Shown here: piece by piece, positions 5,525-5,673 of the stretch | Position numbering within the stretch: the stretch's first letter is position 1 | How the letters are laid out: every line of letters starts with the position of its first letter | DNA from: Armatimonadota bacterium | GTDB lineage: Bacteria > Armatimonadota > Fimbriimonadia > Fimbriimonadales > Fimbriimonadaceae | Assembly: GCA_003516955.1 (NCBI GenBank) | Contig: DPBN01000214.1 | Location: 1-5,673 of the forward strand | Direction of reading: 5' to 3' | DNA: 5,673 nucleotides | The notes under the pieces: model-generated | Databases searched by the model: none | The model's input: the letters and a program-made list of their open reading frames with translations, nothing else | Told to the model about the DNA's origin: nothing | Translations under genes and position numbers: made by a program

Positions 5525-5673
5525 CAGAGCTCCGCCGCGTGGACGATCAGGCGGAAGACGTCGGTGTTGTCCACGTACGGCCCGCGCACCGGATCGGTCC
5601 GCTTGGCGAACTCCAGCAGCTTCGCGGCGCCGGCGCCCCTGGCGAACAGCGGAACCAGCGACCGCGTGTGGCT
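5524..5673 (-). CDS. Alkaline phosphatase (PhoA family), C-terminal 49 residues only
   Basis: The frame enters from beyond the right edge and ends at TGA (5526-5524); it is too short to stand out on length alone. The visible peptide begins SHTRSLVPLFARGAGA and ends with PYVDNTDVFRLIVHAAEL. This is the C-terminal pattern of alkaline phosphatases: HT..xVPLxAxGxGA followed by DNTDxxRLI. By alignment from memory with E. coli PhoA (EHTGSQLRIAAYG...DQTDLF), the His at residue 2 of the fragment is the zinc ligand equivalent to His412. Such enzymes are exported metalloenzymes that hydrolyse phosphate monoesters. The metal-binding Asp/Ser sites and any signal peptide lie outside the window. The fragment is short, so exact family placement is less sure than the overall call. 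It is the most upstream visible gene of the minus-strand operon. Confidence 0.78.
   Translation of the reverse strand, partial: SHTRSLVPLFARGAGAAKLLEFAKRTDPVRGPYVDNTDVFRLIVHAAEL
5530..5533 (-). promoter_or_regulatory. Shine-Dalgarno for the acetyltransferase gene
   Basis: GGAG on the minus strand lies 5 nt before the ATG at 5524, within the last codons of the phosphatase gene. It supports the start that shares one base with the phosphatase stop (TGATG). Confidence 0.6.

Overview
This is a gene-dense window of high-GC bacterial DNA (roughly two thirds G+C by eye). It holds six protein genes plus the tail of a seventh, and one tRNA. Nothing looks like a phage, IS element, CRISPR array or defence island. 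The tRNA, overlapping operon genes and very short intergenic gaps indicate an ordinary bacterial chromosome. The mix of a PD40/TolB propeller, a possibly leaderless start, an SLC45-like transporter and a YhcH protein would fit a lineage such as Armatimonadota or another deep-branching high-GC phylum. That placement is a guess, because nothing in the sequence fixes the taxon.

Region 1 (2-1632, + strand) is a two-gene unit. The first gene enters from outside the window and encodes the C-terminal part of a 2-oxo-acid dehydrogenase E2-type acyltransferase: an Ala/Pro linker, a degenerate E3/E1-binding domain and the acyltransferase fold. Its active-site HxxxDG motif reads HRLMNG, so the usual Asp is Asn. 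Its stop overlaps the ATG of a peptidase C26 (PuuD-like) class I glutamine amidotransferase-type hydrolase.

Region 2 (1640-3116, - strand) is a 12-TM MFS transporter of the SLC45/GPH-like type. A tRNA-Arg(CCU) gene lies 15 nt upstream on the same strand, so the two are probably co-transcribed. The transporter converges on region 1 across a 7-nt gap that sits inside a strong imperfect hairpin.

Region 3 (3117-4210) is a 71-bp divergent intergenic segment followed by a + strand six-bladed PD40/TolB-like propeller protein. The segment carries two oppositely oriented GTATCCT boxes placed symmetrically, one facing the tRNA and one ending 6 nt before the propeller ATG. This suggests a back-to-back promoter pair and a leaderless propeller mRNA.

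Region 4 (4218-5673, - strand) is a tightly overlapping operon: alkaline phosphatase (only the last 49 codons visible), then a two-part GNAT acetyltransferase, then a YhcH/YjgK/YiaL (DUF386) cupin-like protein. Junctions are TGATG and ATGA. The operon converges on the propeller gene with another 7-nt gap, and a perfect 13-nt interrupted palindrome runs from one stop codon to the other.

I found no clearly new multi-gene system. The points most worth checking are the Asp-to-Asn change in the E2 active site, the symmetric divergent promoter with a leaderless start, and the stop-to-stop inverted repeats at both convergent junctions. No stretch over 300 bp lacks a gene.
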